Of a stretch of DNA of 64,000 nt, positions 1 through 9,041 are shown one piece after another. The DNA is from Methylobacterium durans. Its GTDB lineage: Bacteria; Pseudomonadota; Alphaproteobacteria; Rhizobiales; Beijerinckiaceae. The position numbers and the translations under genes are program-made. Every line of letters begins with the position of its first letter. The stretch's first letter is position 1. Location: NCBI RefSeq assembly GCF_003173715.1, contig NZ_CP029550.1:1860001-1924000 (forward strand), written 5' to 3'. The notes under the pieces are model-generated. The model did no database searches, had not been told where the DNA came from, and saw nothing but the letters and a program-made list of their open reading frames with translations.

Positions 1-1
1 C

Positions 2-226
2 GCGCCGCGAGACGGCGCGGCGGCGCCGGTGCACGTCCTCGACGGCTGCCGCGACAACGGTCTCGCGATCTTCGACCCGGTGACGTGGCGCTACGCCTCG
101 GGCCGCCTCACCTTGGTGGCCAAGCGCGGCCACGTCGTGAATCTGGTGCCCATGGGCGACGGCCGGTGGCGCCGCGACCCCGAGACCGGCACGACCTTCC
201 TGTTGCGGAAGATCGAGGGCCCCTGA
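2..226 (+). CDS. AprI/Inh-family metalloprotease inhibitor, C-terminal fragment (partial)
   Basis: The reading frame is open from the left edge of the window, so the start and the expected signal peptide lie outside. What remains is about 74 residues with a pattern typical of Inh/Omp19-type inhibitors: a Cys followed by an aromatic/hydrophobic strand, then GRLTLVAKRGHVVNL, GRWRRDP and a final FLLRK strand, which make the end of a small eight-stranded barrel. Known members sit in the periplasm or outer membrane and block serralysin-type metalloproteases, protecting the secreting cell. The assignment rests on the strand pattern only, and the missing N-terminus prevents confirmation. Confidence 0.6.
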   Translation, partial: APRDGAAAPVHVLDGCRDNGLAIFDPVTWRYASGRLTLVAKRGHVVNLVPMGDGRWRRDPETGTTFLLRKIEGP

Positions 227-254
227 GGCCGCCTCGTTTCCGGCTCCCGCTCCC

Positions 255-815
255 TTATGCCTGCGGCTTCTGAGCCGGCAGCATGCGCTCGTGCAGGCCG
301 TCGCGGCGGATGGCGACATGCCAAGCGGTCGCCAGCACGTGGAGCACGACGAGGGCGTAGACCGCCCACTGCCCGACGAGGTGGACCTGCTTAAAGATCG
401 GCTGCAGCGCCTCGTCCTTGGCGAGGCCCGGAACGGTGAAGAGCCAGAAATACGGCGTGTCCCGGCCCGCGAGCGCGCTCAGCAGGTAGCCGCTCACGGG
501 CATCACTAGGAAGATCGCGTAGAGCAGCCCGTGGTTGAGCCGCCCGAGAATGGTCAGGGCCGCCGGCGTGGCGGGATGCGGGGGCGCCGGGTGGATCATC
601 CGCCAGACGATCCGGGCGATCACGATGGCGAGGATCGTCAGCCCCACCGACTTGTGCAGCACGAACATCGTGCCCTTGGCCGGTGCGTCGCGGGCGAGGC
701 TCTCGGCAATCCAGGCCAGCGGCAGCACGGCGAGCACCAGGGCGGCGGTGATCCAGTGCAGCGCCTGCTGCGTCGCGGTGTAGCGCAGGCGCGCCGGTCG
801 CGCGGTGTCGGCCAT
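255..815 (-). CDS. Cytochrome b561-family membrane protein
   Basis: A 186-residue di-haem cytochrome b of the CybB type, which passes electrons within the inner membrane, often from quinol. Four hydrophobic segments are visible. Histidines suited to axial haem ligation lie in QALHWITAALV, MFVLHKSVGL, LNHGLLYAIF and VVLHVLATAWH. I chose the ATG giving MADTARPARLRY because family proteins begin just before the RYTATQQALHW segment; an upstream ATG would add 24 Arg-rich residues unlike the family. It is convergent with the Inh-like gene and lies 28 bp downstream of the TetR-type gene on the same strand. Confidence 0.85.
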   Translation of the reverse strand: MADTARPARLRYTATQQALHWITAALVLAVLPLAWIAESLARDAPAKGTMFVLHKSVGLTILAIVIARIVWRMIHPAPPHPATPAALTILGRLNHGLLYAIFLVMPVSGYLLSALAGRDTPYFWLFTVPGLAKDEALQPIFKQVHLVGQWAVYALVVLHVLATAWHVAIRRDGLHERMLPAQKPQA

Positions 816-843
816 CCGTCCCCTCCCCCGCCGCGCAGCGGCT

Positions 844-1614
844 TCAGATCGCTGCCGCCGGATCGCCTCCGAGCGGGTTGCCGTCATCCTCGTTGCGCGT
901 ATCGCGCTCGTTGCGGCGCGGGCGGCGCTCGAGGAACGAGCGGCCGAGCGCCCGCAGGGGCGCCGAGAGCCGGCGCAGATCCTCGGCGCGCTCCATCACG
1001 CGCTCGCCGTTGCGGATCTCGCGGTCAAGGCGGGCCATCGTGCGGGCGAGCGACGGGTCGTCGTCGTCGAGCCAGGTCTCGACCACGCGGGAGAAGGCGA
1101 TCACCGTGCCCTGCAGCTTCAGGCGCCCGAGCGGACCCTCCGTATCGATGCCGGCAGCGGCCAGCATGTAGCGGTGCGAGTTGAGGGCGACGCCGTTGAG
1201 GGCGATCATCGCGAGCGGGTCGCCGCGAAGCGCGTACGAGATCCGCCGCAGGGCCGACTTGTAGGGCGCCATGGCGTCGAGCCGGCGCATCAGCACGTCG
1301 AACAGGCGCTCGCGGGCCGGCTCGTCCGCGAGGTCGGACGTGTCGCCCTCCAACACCGTCCGATCGATCAGGCGGGAGAGACCGCCGAGGACGGCCCCCT
1401 TCGAGGGGAAGAGGTCGCGCATCTCGGCAAGGCTCAGATTGGCCTCCCGGGCGATGTCGCCGAGCTCGATGTCGTTCCAGGGCTGTTCCGCGGCCAGCCG
1501 CATCAGGGCCTCGACGGCGGCCTCGCGCGGCGGCAGTTTCGGTGCCTCCGGTCCGCCGGCCTTCGCCGCAGCCGCCTTCGCGCTCCTGCCCTTCGGGCTT
1601 CCGGACTTCTCCAT
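844..1614 (-). CDS. TetR/AcrR-family transcriptional regulator
   Basis: A 256-residue one-component regulator. After a basic, low-complexity N-terminus, residues near 30-75 form a TetR-type helix-turn-helix (AAVEALMRLAAEQPWNDIEL, then GDIAREANLSLAEMRDLFPSK). The remainder is an all-helical ligand or dimer domain. The C-terminal tail is rich in Arg and Asp. The chosen ATG has a GAGGAG-type ribosome site about ten bases upstream; an earlier start would add 32 residues before it. The ligand is unknown. It lies between cytochrome b561 and proC on the same strand, so it could belong to one transcript with either. Confidence 0.82.
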   Translation of the reverse strand: MEKSGSPKGRSAKAAAAKAGGPEAPKLPPREAAVEALMRLAAEQPWNDIELGDIAREANLSLAEMRDLFPSKGAVLGGLSRLIDRTVLEGDTSDLADEPARERLFDVLMRRLDAMAPYKSALRRISYALRGDPLAMIALNGVALNSHRYMLAAAGIDTEGPLGRLKLQGTVIAFSRVVETWLDDDDPSLARTMARLDREIRNGERVMERAEDLRRLSAPLRALGRSFLERRPRRNERDTRNEDDGNPLGGDPAAAI

Positions 1615-1710
1615 CGCGTCCCGCTCCTCGTCGGTCGTGCCCTCTATGTAAGCGCCATTTTCCGATGGGGACCCCGAGCGGGGAAGAAAAAACGCCGCGC
1701 GGCGGCGCAC

Positions 1711-2532
1711 TCAGCCGGCGAGCTCGCCCGCCCGGCGCTTGGCGGCGGCGACCGCCTCCCGCAGGAGGGCCGGCATCCCGTCGGCCCGCATCAGCACGTC
1801 GAGGGCCGCCGCCGTGGTGCCGCCGGGAGAGGTCACGTTGCGCCTCAGCTGCGCGGCCTCGGTCGCCTCCGCGTCGAGCAGTGCGCCCGCGCCGGCCACG
1901 GTCGCGCGCGCCAGGCGGGCCGCGATCTCCGCGGGCAGACCGGCACTGACGCCGGCCTCGGCCAGCGCCTCGGCCAGCAGGAAGACGTAGGCCGGCCCCG
2001 ATCCGGACACCGCCGTCACCGCGTCGATGAGCGCCTCGTCGTCGAGCCACTCGACAAGACCGGCCGCCCGCAAGAGGGCGTCCGCGCGGTCGCGCTGCCG
2101 CGGCGTCACCTCCGGGCTCGCCGCCGCTCCCGTCGCCCCCCGCCCGATGCTGGCGGGCAGGTTCGGCATGGCGCGCACCACGGCGCGCGCGCCCGGCAGC
2201 CGCGCCTTCAGGTCGGCGATGGTCTTTCCGGCGAGGATCGAGACGACGAGCGTATCGGGACCGATCAGGGGGCCGAGGTCCGGCGCGGTCGCGGCAAGGC
2301 CCTGCGGCTTGATCGCGAGCACGACGGCCTCGGAAACAGGCGGCGCGGCCGGGTTGAGCGCGAGGCCGCGGGCGGCGCAGAGTTCAACGATCTCGGGCGA
2401 GGGTGCGGCCTCCACGATCGCGGTGCGCCGCGGGTCGAGGCCGCCCGCCAGCCAGCCGGCGAGCATGGCGCCCCCCATCTTGCCGGCGCCGACGAGGGTC
2501 AGCGATGCGGGCAGGTTCGGCGTCTCGGACAT
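1711..2532 (-). CDS. proC: Pyrroline-5-carboxylate reductase
   Basis: Catalyses the last step of proline synthesis, the NAD(P)H-dependent reduction of 1-pyrroline-5-carboxylate to L-proline, in the cytoplasm. The 273 residues match the usual family length. The Rossmann nucleotide-binding loop GAGKMGGAM is at residues 15-23, the central RAMPNLPASIGRG segment precedes the dimerisation domain, and the family signature VSGSGPAYVFLLAEAL and TSPGGTTAAALDVL are near residues 170 and 235. It lies 12 bp downstream of the YbjN-type gene on the same strand, so the two are probably co-transcribed, as is common in related alphaproteobacteria. Confidence 0.96.
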   Translation of the reverse strand: MSETPNLPASLTLVGAGKMGGAMLAGWLAGGLDPRRTAIVEAAPSPEIVELCAARGLALNPAAPPVSEAVVLAIKPQGLAATAPDLGPLIGPDTLVVSILAGKTIADLKARLPGARAVVRAMPNLPASIGRGATGAAASPEVTPRQRDRADALLRAAGLVEWLDDEALIDAVTAVSGSGPAYVFLLAEALAEAGVSAGLPAEIAARLARATVAGAGALLDAEATEAAQLRRNVTSPGGTTAAALDVLMRADGMPALLREAVAAAKRRAGELAG

Positions 2533-2544
2533 GGTGCCGCGACC

Positions 2545-3054
2545 CTACGCTTCGCCCTCGGTCTCGAAGAGCACGGCGTCGAGGGCTTCCCGCGCCGGCT
2601 TGCCGGCCCAAAGCACGAACTGGAAGGCCTGGAAATAGCGCTCGCAGGCTTCGACGGCCGATTTCAGCATCATGCCGCATTGCGGATGGGTCGGCGCGAC
2701 GCCGCCGGCCAGCAGCAGGGCGTGGCGGAACATCACCACGTTGTCCGTCGACCACAGGTCGAAATGGCCGATCCAGAGCTGCTCGTTGACGAGGGAGACC
2801 AGCTTGAGAACTTCCTGACGGCGCCGCTCGGGCACCTTGAGATCGAAGGCGCAGGCGACGTGCAGGGCCTCCATGTCCTCGATCCAGGTGAAGGCCACGT
2901 GGTAATCCGTCCAGCGGCCCGCCACCGAGACCGACATCTCGTCCGTCTCGGCCCGGTCGAAGATCCAGTCGCGCAGGGAGGCGAGCCGCTCCACCACGTC
3001 GAGCGGATGCTCGAGCCGGTCGTGATCTTCGGTGTCGACGTGGAGCTGGGTCAT
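2545..3054 (-). CDS. YbjN-domain protein
   Basis: A 169-residue cytoplasmic protein of the YbjN family, which has a fold like type III secretion chaperones and no established enzyme activity. It carries the typical acidic N-terminal stretch (HVDTEDHDRLEHPLDVVERL), a central SVSVAGRWTDYHVAFTW sheet and a C-terminal helical segment with CERYFQAFQFVLW. The chosen ATG starts MTQLHVD; an upstream extension of 24 residues is Cys- and Arg-rich and unlike the family. It sits directly upstream of proC on the same strand with a 12-bp gap, which suggests co-transcription. Confidence 0.85.
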   Translation of the reverse strand: MTQLHVDTEDHDRLEHPLDVVERLASLRDWIFDRAETDEMSVSVAGRWTDYHVAFTWIEDMEALHVACAFDLKVPERRRQEVLKLVSLVNEQLWIGHFDLWSTDNVVMFRHALLLAGGVAPTHPQCGMMLKSAVEACERYFQAFQFVLWAGKPAREALDAVLFETEGEA

Positions 3055-3377
3055 GGCGATCCGGGCTGCCGGCCCGTGGGGGCCGCAGCGACAGGGTGAG
3101 AACAAGAAACCGGAGCGTCCAAGCACGCCGCGACAAGGTGAGAGCCGACCAGAAAAGGTCCAGCGCAGGGCGGCGAAAGCTTAGGCGTTCATGGTCTTCG
3201 GCGAATCAGGCGAATCAGTGCGTCCCTGACTATAGACCGCGCCGGACTCGCGTTTCAAAGCGGCCATCGCGACCGGTGAACAGGAAAGGGCCTATCCACC
3301 GCTGCTTCCTGTGCACAAACCCGAGGCGGTGGACAGGTCCGTTTGGCACCCTTGCCGAGCCCCGGACGGCGCCTGCG
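3055..3377. other. Intergenic region, no gene seen
   Basis: This stretch separates ubiK and the YbjN gene, both on the minus strand. It is somewhat less GC-rich than its neighbours and probably carries the promoter of the ybjN-proC unit. I see no convincing RNA gene or strong hairpin. Confidence 0.5.
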
Positions 3378-3656
3378 TCAGACTGACTCGGTGGTGCCGG
3401 CCGTCGCGTCCGGCCCGAGCTTGGCCTCGAGCGCGGCCACCCGCGCGGCGAGTCCGTCGTTCTGGGCGCGAAGCGTCGTGACGAGGTCGCGCAACACGTC
3501 GACCTCCTCCCGCGAGGCGATGTCCATGTCCCGGATCAGGCGCTCGAACTGCGCCTTCACGACGCCCTCCGCCTCCCGGCGCACGCCCTGCGCGGCGCCG
3601 GCCGCATCGGTCATCAGGCGGGCGAAATCGTCGAACAGGCGGTTGGAGGTCTGCAT
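3378..3656 (-). CDS. ubiK: UbiK-like accessory factor (BMFP family)
   Basis: A 92-residue protein of the YqiC/BMFP family. In Escherichia coli UbiK is an accessory factor for aerobic ubiquinone synthesis and forms trimers through a C-terminal coiled coil. The N-terminus (MQTSNRLFDDFARLMTDAAG) is the amphipathic helix expected for membrane association. Residues 40-75 (IASREEVDVLRDLVTTLRAQ and on) form heptads of a coiled coil ending in VAALEAKL. Length and layout fit the family. It stands alone, facing away from the two-component genes to its right. Confidence 0.9.
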   Translation of the reverse strand: MQTSNRLFDDFARLMTDAAGAAQGVRREAEGVVKAQFERLIRDMDIASREEVDVLRDLVTTLRAQNDGLAARVAALEAKLGPDATAGTTESV

Positions 3657-3936
3657 CGTCGTCTCCCGGAATCGAGCGATGCCGCGAGCCCGGCACGCGC
3701 CCCTGGCTGCGCGGATGGTCCGGCGCCGCTCCGATTCGGCGCCTCAACGGGACATAGGAATCCGCGGACTCGGCGGCAATCCGCGCGGGCCCCGCGGCGC
3801 CGCTTTCCACAACGCGTGGCGCCAGGCCGGCTGCCTCCGGAAACAGGCCGTTACAATTTTGCGCCCGGCACCCGGTTCCGGAGGCTCGGCCGCGCAAGGC
3901 ATAAAGCGCCATGAAATTGCCCAGTCGAACCGGCCG

Positions 3937-4659
3937 ATGACGACGACGCCCACGCCCCACATTCTCCTCGTCGAGGACGACCGGGAGATCAGTTCCCTCG
4001 TCGCCCGCTACCTGCGCGCCAACGAGTGCCGCGTCAGCCTCGCCGGGGACGGCCGCGAGATGGATCGCGTCCTCTCGGACGCGCGGGTCGATCTCATCGT
4101 CCTCGACCTGATGCTGCCCGGCGAGGACGGCCTGAGCCTCTGCAAGCGGCTGCGGCGCTCCTCGTCGATCCCGATTCTGATGCTGACGGCAAAGTCGGAG
4201 GAGATCGACCGGATCATCGGCCTGGAACTCGGCGCCGACGATTATCTCGCCAAGCCCTTCAACCCGCGGGAGCTGCTCGCGCGCATCCGCGCCATCCTGC
4301 GCCGGGGCGCCGCGACCGAGACGGCGGGCGACGACGGCGCGCGCCGCCTCCATTTCGCCGGCTGGACGCTCGACATCTCGCTCCGGCAGGTGCTGAGCCC
4401 GGAGGGCGCGCGCATCGCCGTCACGGGGGCGGAGTTCGACCTCCTGCACGCCCTCTGCCTGAGGCCGGGCCGGGTCCTCTCCCGCGACCAGCTCCTCGAC
4501 CTGACGCAGGGGCGCGCCGCCGGCCCGTTCGAGCGCAGCATCGACGTGCTCATCAGCCGGATCCGCCAGAAGATCGAGCAGGATTCGCGCAATCCCGAGA
4601 TTATCCGTACCATCCGCTCCGGGGGCTACCTGTTCACCCCGGAGGTGACCCGGTCATGA
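3937..4659 (+). CDS. OmpR-type response regulator
   Basis: A 240-residue DNA-binding response regulator. The receiver domain (about residues 8-120) has the acidic pair in LLVEDDREI, the phosphoacceptor Asp in LIVLDLMLPGEDG, the Thr in MLTAKSEE and the Lys in DYLAKPFNP. A winged-helix effector domain follows (about 135-235) with ISRIRQKIEQDSRNPEIIRT and the wing GGYLF. The start chosen gives MTTTPTPHILLVEDD. Its stop codon overlaps the start of the kinase gene in an ATGA, so the two are translationally coupled and form a cognate pair. The signal is unknown. Confidence 0.93.
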   Translation: MTTTPTPHILLVEDDREISSLVARYLRANECRVSLAGDGREMDRVLSDARVDLIVLDLMLPGEDGLSLCKRLRRSSSIPILMLTAKSEEIDRIIGLELGADDYLAKPFNPRELLARIRAILRRGAATETAGDDGARRLHFAGWTLDISLRQVLSPEGARIAVTGAEFDLLHALCLRPGRVLSRDQLLDLTQGRAAGPFERSIDVLISRIRQKIEQDSRNPEIIRTIRSGGYLFTPEVTRS

Positions 4660-6065
4660 CCGCACCGGCCCTGCTGACGCGGCTGATGGCACGCCTGCGC
4701 CCCCGCAGCGTCGCGGGGCAGATCGCGCTCCTCGTCGTCGCCGCGATCGCGGTGGCGCATGTCGTGGCGACGCTGGCCTTCGTGCTCCTGCGGGAACCCT
4801 GGCGGCCGGACGACCATCCGGGCGTCGCGGCCAACCGCCTCGCCACCGTCGCCCGCCTGCTCGAAGCCGCCGAGCCGGCCGAGCGCGAGGCGCTGCTGCG
4901 CAACGCCGCCCGCTCCCTCCCGAACCTGCGGATCGCCCCCTGGGACGGCCGCGTCCCGACCGAGGGCGCGGACGATCTCGACGACCATCCGATCGTCGGG
5001 CGCCTGCGCGACGGGTTCGGACGCCCCCTCGCCGTCGTCGATCTGGCGCCGAAGGACGCCAAGCGCGACGCCCTGCGGCTCGGTCTCGTCACCCCGTCCG
5101 GGGCGGTCCTCCAGGCGAGCCTGCCGGACGAGCCGCTGCGCTCGCCGCGGCAGGGGGCCATCATCTTCACCGTGGTCTTCCTCGGCCTGACCCTCGCGCT
5201 CCTCTGCGTCTGGGCGGCGCGGGCGCTGACGGCGCCGCTCGCGCGGCTCGCCGGCGCGGCCGAGGCCTTCGGGGCGCGCAACGACATCGTCTCCCTGCCC
5301 CGGCGGGGCCCGGAGGAGGTGCTGGCGGTCTCCCGTGCCCTGGAGCGGATGCGGGAGCGGGTGCGCCGGCTCCTCGACGACCGCACCCAGATGCTCGCCG
5401 CCATCAGCCACGACCTGCGCACGCCGATCACCCGCCTGCGGCTGCGGGCGGAGTTCATCGAGGACGAGCACGCCCGCACGATGACGCTGCGCGACCTCGA
5501 CCAGATGAACGGCCTCGTCGAGGCGGCCCTCTCCTACGTCCGCGACGGCCAGGGCGGCGAGACGGGCCAGATGGTGCTCGTCGATCTCGCCTCCGTGGTG
5601 CAGACGGTCTGCGACGGGTTCAGCGACATCGGGGCCGACGTCCGGGTCGAGCACGCCCGGCACCTGCTGGTGCGCGGCCGGCCGGACGAATTGCAGCGGG
5701 CGCTGACGAACCTCGTCGAGAACGCGGTGAAGTACGGCGGCGCGGCCGTGCTGCGGATGGACAGCGGCCCCCGCGGCGCAGCGGTCGATGTCTGCGACGC
5801 GGGTCCCGGAATCCCGGAGGCGGAGCGCGAGGCGATGCTGCAGCCCTTCGTGCGGGGCGACCGGGCGCGGAACCTCAACGAGGCGAGCGGCTTCGGCCTC
5901 GGCCTCTCCATCGTCCTCGCCATCGCCGAAGCGCATCGGGGCCGGCTGAGCCTCACGAACCGACCCGAAGGCGGCCTCTGCGCCCGCTTCGAGCTGCCCG
6001 CCACCACCCAGAATGCGCCGGCCGCGCCCGCGCCCCCCGCCGCGCCGCCCCTCGCGGCGGAGTGA
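4656..6065 (+). CDS. EnvZ-like sensor histidine kinase
   Basis: A 469-residue inner-membrane kinase coupled to the preceding regulator. A first membrane helix is near residues 20-45 and a second near 170-190, enclosing a periplasmic sensor of about 125 residues. A HAMP segment follows, then the H-box MLAAISHDLRTPITRLRLR with the phosphorylated His, the N-box LTNLVENAVKYGG, the G1 box DAGPGIPEAE and the G2 box GFGLGLSIV. The layout and the HDLRTPITRLRLR motif are those of the EnvZ/OmpB-type subfamily. The C-terminus is an Ala/Pro-rich tail. Partner and overlap point to a dedicated two-component system of unknown stimulus. Confidence 0.93.
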   Translation: MTAPALLTRLMARLRPRSVAGQIALLVVAAIAVAHVVATLAFVLLREPWRPDDHPGVAANRLATVARLLEAAEPAEREALLRNAARSLPNLRIAPWDGRVPTEGADDLDDHPIVGRLRDGFGRPLAVVDLAPKDAKRDALRLGLVTPSGAVLQASLPDEPLRSPRQGAIIFTVVFLGLTLALLCVWAARALTAPLARLAGAAEAFGARNDIVSLPRRGPEEVLAVSRALERMRERVRRLLDDRTQMLAAISHDLRTPITRLRLRAEFIEDEHARTMTLRDLDQMNGLVEAALSYVRDGQGGETGQMVLVDLASVVQTVCDGFSDIGADVRVEHARHLLVRGRPDELQRALTNLVENAVKYGGAAVLRMDSGPRGAAVDVCDAGPGIPEAEREAMLQPFVRGDRARNLNEASGFGLGLSIVLAIAEAHRGRLSLTNRPEGGLCARFELPATTQNAPAAPAPPAAPPLAAE

Positions 6066-6116
6066 GGCGGCGGCAGGCCCCGGCCCTGCCCCTCGACGGC
6101 CGGGCCCGGCAGGTCT

Positions 6117-6773
6117 TCAGAACTCCATGTCGAGTTCCTCGATCTCCTCGGGCTCGTTCATGGCGGCCTCCGTCCACTCGACCATGAGGGGCCAGGACAG
6201 GATGGTGTCGCGGTAGGCGTTGGCGCGAGGGGGCAGCGCCACGTCGTAGGTGCGGAAGCGCGTGCAGACCGGCGCGTACATGGCGTCGGCGAGCGTCGGC
6301 GCCTCGCCGAAGAGGTAGGGGCCCTCGTAGCGCGTCAGGCACTCGTCGAAGATCGCCACGATCCGCTCGATGTCGCCCTTGGCGCCGTTGAAGATCTTGA
6401 AGTTCGGATGATGCGCCTTGAGGTTCATCGGCAGCGCCGAGCGCAGGTTGATGAAGCCGCCATGCATCTCGCCCGCGATGGAGAGGCAGTGGGCGCGGGC
6501 CGCCACGTCCCTCGGCAGGAGCTCGGCGTCGGGGCAGATCTCGTTGAGATACTGCGCGATGGCGAGCGTATCCCACACCGCGACCCGGCCGTGGGCGAGG
6601 CGCGGCACGAGGAAGGAGGGCGAGAGGTGCAGGAGCTCCGCCCGGGTCGAGGCGTCCTGTCCCGACAGGACTTCCGGCTCGAAATCGAGGCCAGCCATCC
6701 GGCAGATCAGCCAGCCGCGCAGCGACCACGACGAGTAGTTCCGGCTTGAGATCGTCAGCGTCGCCGCTTCCAT
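6117..6773 (-). CDS. Glutathione S-transferase family protein
   Basis: A 218-residue cytosolic GST-like protein. Residues 1-80 form the thioredoxin-like domain with ISSRNYSSWSLRGW, where Ser/Tyr residues near position 10 would activate glutathione, and the cis-Pro region FLVPRLAHG. DTLAIAQYLNE is the usual glutathione-contact segment. The C-terminal half is helical, with LFGEAPTLADAMYAPV matching the GST N-capping box. An alternative start seven codons upstream (MRPREDAMEAA) has an equally good ribosome site (AAGGAAACG), so the N-terminus is uncertain by seven residues. The substrate is unknown. Confidence 0.88.
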   Translation of the reverse strand: MEAATLTISSRNYSSWSLRGWLICRMAGLDFEPEVLSGQDASTRAELLHLSPSFLVPRLAHGRVAVWDTLAIAQYLNEICPDAELLPRDVAARAHCLSIAGEMHGGFINLRSALPMNLKAHHPNFKIFNGAKGDIERIVAIFDECLTRYEGPYLFGEAPTLADAMYAPVCTRFRTYDVALPPRANAYRDTILSWPLMVEWTEAAMNEPEEIEELDMEF

Positions 6774-7137
6774 CGCGTCTTCCCTCGGGCGCATCGTTTC
6801 CTTCGGACCGGGCGAATCAAGACTCGTGCCGTGCTCAAGCTTGACGCGAGGGCGCGGGCCAGCGGTCGACGTTTGTCCAGCTTGACATCCGCGCGCCGTC
6901 CGCCCTCGCGCGCCGTCACGGAGGAGGATCGCCGTCTGGCATGGCTTCTGCAATCCGTCTTCAGGTGATGCAGCGGAACAACAGCCTGCAGCTTCGTACT
7001 TTTTGCCGGTTGCGGCCCTTTCGCGCCCGGCTAATCCTTGGCGCGCAATGAACATGCAGCGCACAGTGGCGTGGCTGCCCTCCTCCACGGCCGTGACCGC
7101 TCTCTCCGAGGGCCGATCCCGCACGAGAGCCCGCCCC
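6774..7137. other. Divergent intergenic region
   Basis: This stretch separates the minus-strand GST gene and the plus-strand PHA depolymerase and should hold both promoters. An upstream ATG in frame with phaZ (MNMQRTVAWLPSST) could extend that protein by about 30 residues, but the extension does not resemble PHA depolymerases. Nothing else is recognisable. Confidence 0.45.
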
Positions 7138-8352
7138 ATGCTGTACGACGCGTTCGAGGTGCAGGCCGACCTCGCGGAACAGACCCGCGCCTGGGGCCGC
7201 GTCCTGCACGATGCGATCTCGCCCTGGACCCGTGCGGGCCACCGCGAGCCGGTCTCGTGGTGGGCGGCGGGCGCCCGCATGATGATGCGCGCCGGGCTGA
7301 CCTTCGCGCGGCCCGCTTTCGGGATCTCCGGCGTTCGCGTCGGCAACCGCGACGTGCCGGTGATCGAGGAGCCGGTCACGGCCACGCCCTTCGGCACGCT
7401 GCTGCGCTTCCGCAAGGACATCGACGCCCCGCAGCCGAAGGTGCTGGTGGTGGCCCCCCTCTCGGGCCACTTCGCCACGCTCCTGCGCGGCACGGTGCGC
7501 ACCCTGCTGCCGGATCACGACGTCTACATCACGGACTGGCACAACGCCCGCGACGTGCCGCTCTCGGCCGGCCGCTTCGGCTTCGACGATTACGTCGACC
7601 ACCTCGTCCAGTTCCTGGAGACGATGGGCGAGGGATCGCACATGGTGGCGGTCTGCCAGCCGGCGGTGCAGACCCTGGCCGCCGCCGCCGTGATGGCGCA
7701 GACCCGAAACCCCGCCACGCCCCGCTCCATGACGCTGATGGCCGGCCCGGTCGATTGCCGCATCAGCCCGACCGGGGTGAACGCGCTCGCCACCTCGAAG
7801 CCGATCGAGTGGTTCGAGAAGAACCTGATCTCGACCGTGCCCCGGCGCCACAAGGGTGCCGGCCGCCGGGTCTATCCCGGCTTCGTGCAGGTCTCGGCCT
7901 TCGTGTCGATGAACGCCAAGCGCCACATGCAGGGCCATGCGGACCTGTTCTGGCACCTCGCCAACGGCGAGATCGACAAGGCGCAGGCGATCGAGACCTT
8001 CTACGACGAGTACTTCGCGGTGCTCGACCTGCCGGCGGAATTCTACCTCGAGACCGTGCAGATGGTCTTCCAGGATTACACGCTCGCCAAGAACGAGCTC
8101 ACCTATCGCGGTGAGCCGATCGACATGCGCGCCGTCCGGCGCACCGCCCTGATGACCGTCGAGGGCGAGCGCGACGACATCTGCGCCGTCGGCCAGACCA
8201 TGGCCGCCCACGACCTCTGCACCGGCCTGCCTCCCCACATGAAGAGCCACCACCTCCAGGCCGGCGTCGGCCATTACGGGGTGTTCTCCGGCCGCAAGTG
8301 GGAGACGCAGACCTACCCGCTGGTGCGCAACTTCATCCAGTCGCACAGCTGA
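7138..8352 (+). CDS. phaZ: Intracellular polyhydroxyalkanoate depolymerase
   Basis: Breaks down intracellular polyhydroxybutyrate granules to 3-hydroxybutyrate units, a carbon-storage function common in Methylobacterium and rhizobia. The 404 residues match the PhaZ family, which begins [17 protein letters not shown]. The alpha/beta-hydrolase core has the oxyanion region [13 protein letters not shown] and the lipase-like box [13 protein letters not shown], with Cys in place of Ser as nucleophile, a hallmark of this family. The later [13 protein letters not shown] supplies the catalytic His. DWHNARDVP and the long FVSMNAKRH region are also typical. No phasin or phaC lies nearby. Confidence 0.92.
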   Translation: MLYDAFEVQADLAEQTRAWGRVLHDAISPWTRAGHREPVSWWAAGARMMMRAGLTFARPAFGISGVRVGNRDVPVIEEPVTATPFGTLLRFRKDIDAPQPKVLVVAPLSGHFATLLRGTVRTLLPDHDVYITDWHNARDVPLSAGRFGFDDYVDHLVQFLETMGEGSHMVAVCQPAVQTLAAAAVMAQTRNPATPRSMTLMAGPVDCRISPTGVNALATSKPIEWFEKNLISTVPRRHKGAGRRVYPGFVQVSAFVSMNAKRHMQGHADLFWHLANGEIDKAQAIETFYDEYFAVLDLPAEFYLETVQMVFQDYTLAKNELTYRGEPIDMRAVRRTALMTVEGERDDICAVGQTMAAHDLCTGLPPHMKSHHLQAGVGHYGVFSGRKWETQTYPLVRNFIQSHS

Positions 8353-8603
8353 GACGGCCGGCCTGTGGCAGCGCTGCAGCGCCCGCCGCCTCCCGCACCC
8401 TCGGCCGCCTGCCCGGTTGGAAGTCGCCCGCGCTTCGTGTAAGGGATCGGGTCAGGTGTGCATTTACGCGCCGATTCGAGTCCGTTCGATCGACGTCCCT
8501 CCCGGGTGCCTCCCGGGACAGGGGCGTTTGTCGATTTCCTGGTGAAGCCCCGGCCTCGATCCCGGCGACGCCCGAAAACAGATGTTCTAGAGGATCAAGA
8601 CCG

Positions 8604-8921
8604 TTGCAGGTACTCGTTCGCGACAACAACGTCGATCAGGCGCTCCGCGTTCTCAAGAAGAAGATGCAGCGTGAAGGCATCTTCCGCGAGATGAAGCAGC
8701 GCAAGGCCTACGAGAAGCCCTCCGTCCGCAAGGCGCGCGAGAAGGCCGAGGCCGTCCGCCGGGCCCGCAAGCAGGCCCGCAAGACCGCCATCCGCGAGGG
8801 CCTGATCGCGGCCCCGAAGCCGAAGCCCCGCTTCGGTGCCGGTCCGCGCCGTCCGGGCCTGCCCTCGACCGGCGCCGCTCCGCAGCAGCAGGCGCCGAAC
8901 GCGGGCAACGCGACCGCCTGA
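8604..8921 (+). CDS. rpsU: 30S ribosomal protein S21
   Basis: A small-subunit ribosomal protein that helps base-pairing between the message and the 16S rRNA 3' end. The core, [20 protein letters not shown] then [18 protein letters not shown], is unmistakable. I start it at a TTG because this gives the conserved [10 protein letters not shown]-terminus and has an AGAGGAT ribosome site upstream; no ATG or GTG fits. At 105 residues it is longer than enterobacterial S21 owing to an Ala/Pro/Gln-rich C-terminal tail, which is usual in alphaproteobacteria. A strong terminator follows. Confidence 0.96.
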   Translation: MQVLVRDNNVDQALRVLKKKMQREGIFREMKQRKAYEKPSVRKAREKAEAVRRARKQARKTAIREGLIAAPKPKPRFGAGPRRPGLPSTGAAPQQQAPNAGNATA

Positions 8922-8978
8922 TCCGGTGCGGGCCGTCGCGGCGGCCCGCCCGATCCTCCAAGACCGACCTCTCGATGA

Positions 8979-9009
8979 GGCCCGGCCGCCCTGCGGCGCG
9001 GGCCTTTTC
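8979..9009 (+). terminator. Rho-independent terminator after rpsU
   Basis: GGCCCGGCCGC pairs with GCGGC(G)CGGGCC around a three-base CCT loop, and TTTT follows directly. The single G bulge does not disturb the long GC stem. It lies about 58 bp past the rpsU stop, and nothing else on the plus strand lies between. Confidence 0.8.
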
Positions 9010-9041
9010 GTTCAGGCCGCCCCTCGTCGGGCGGCCCGCCT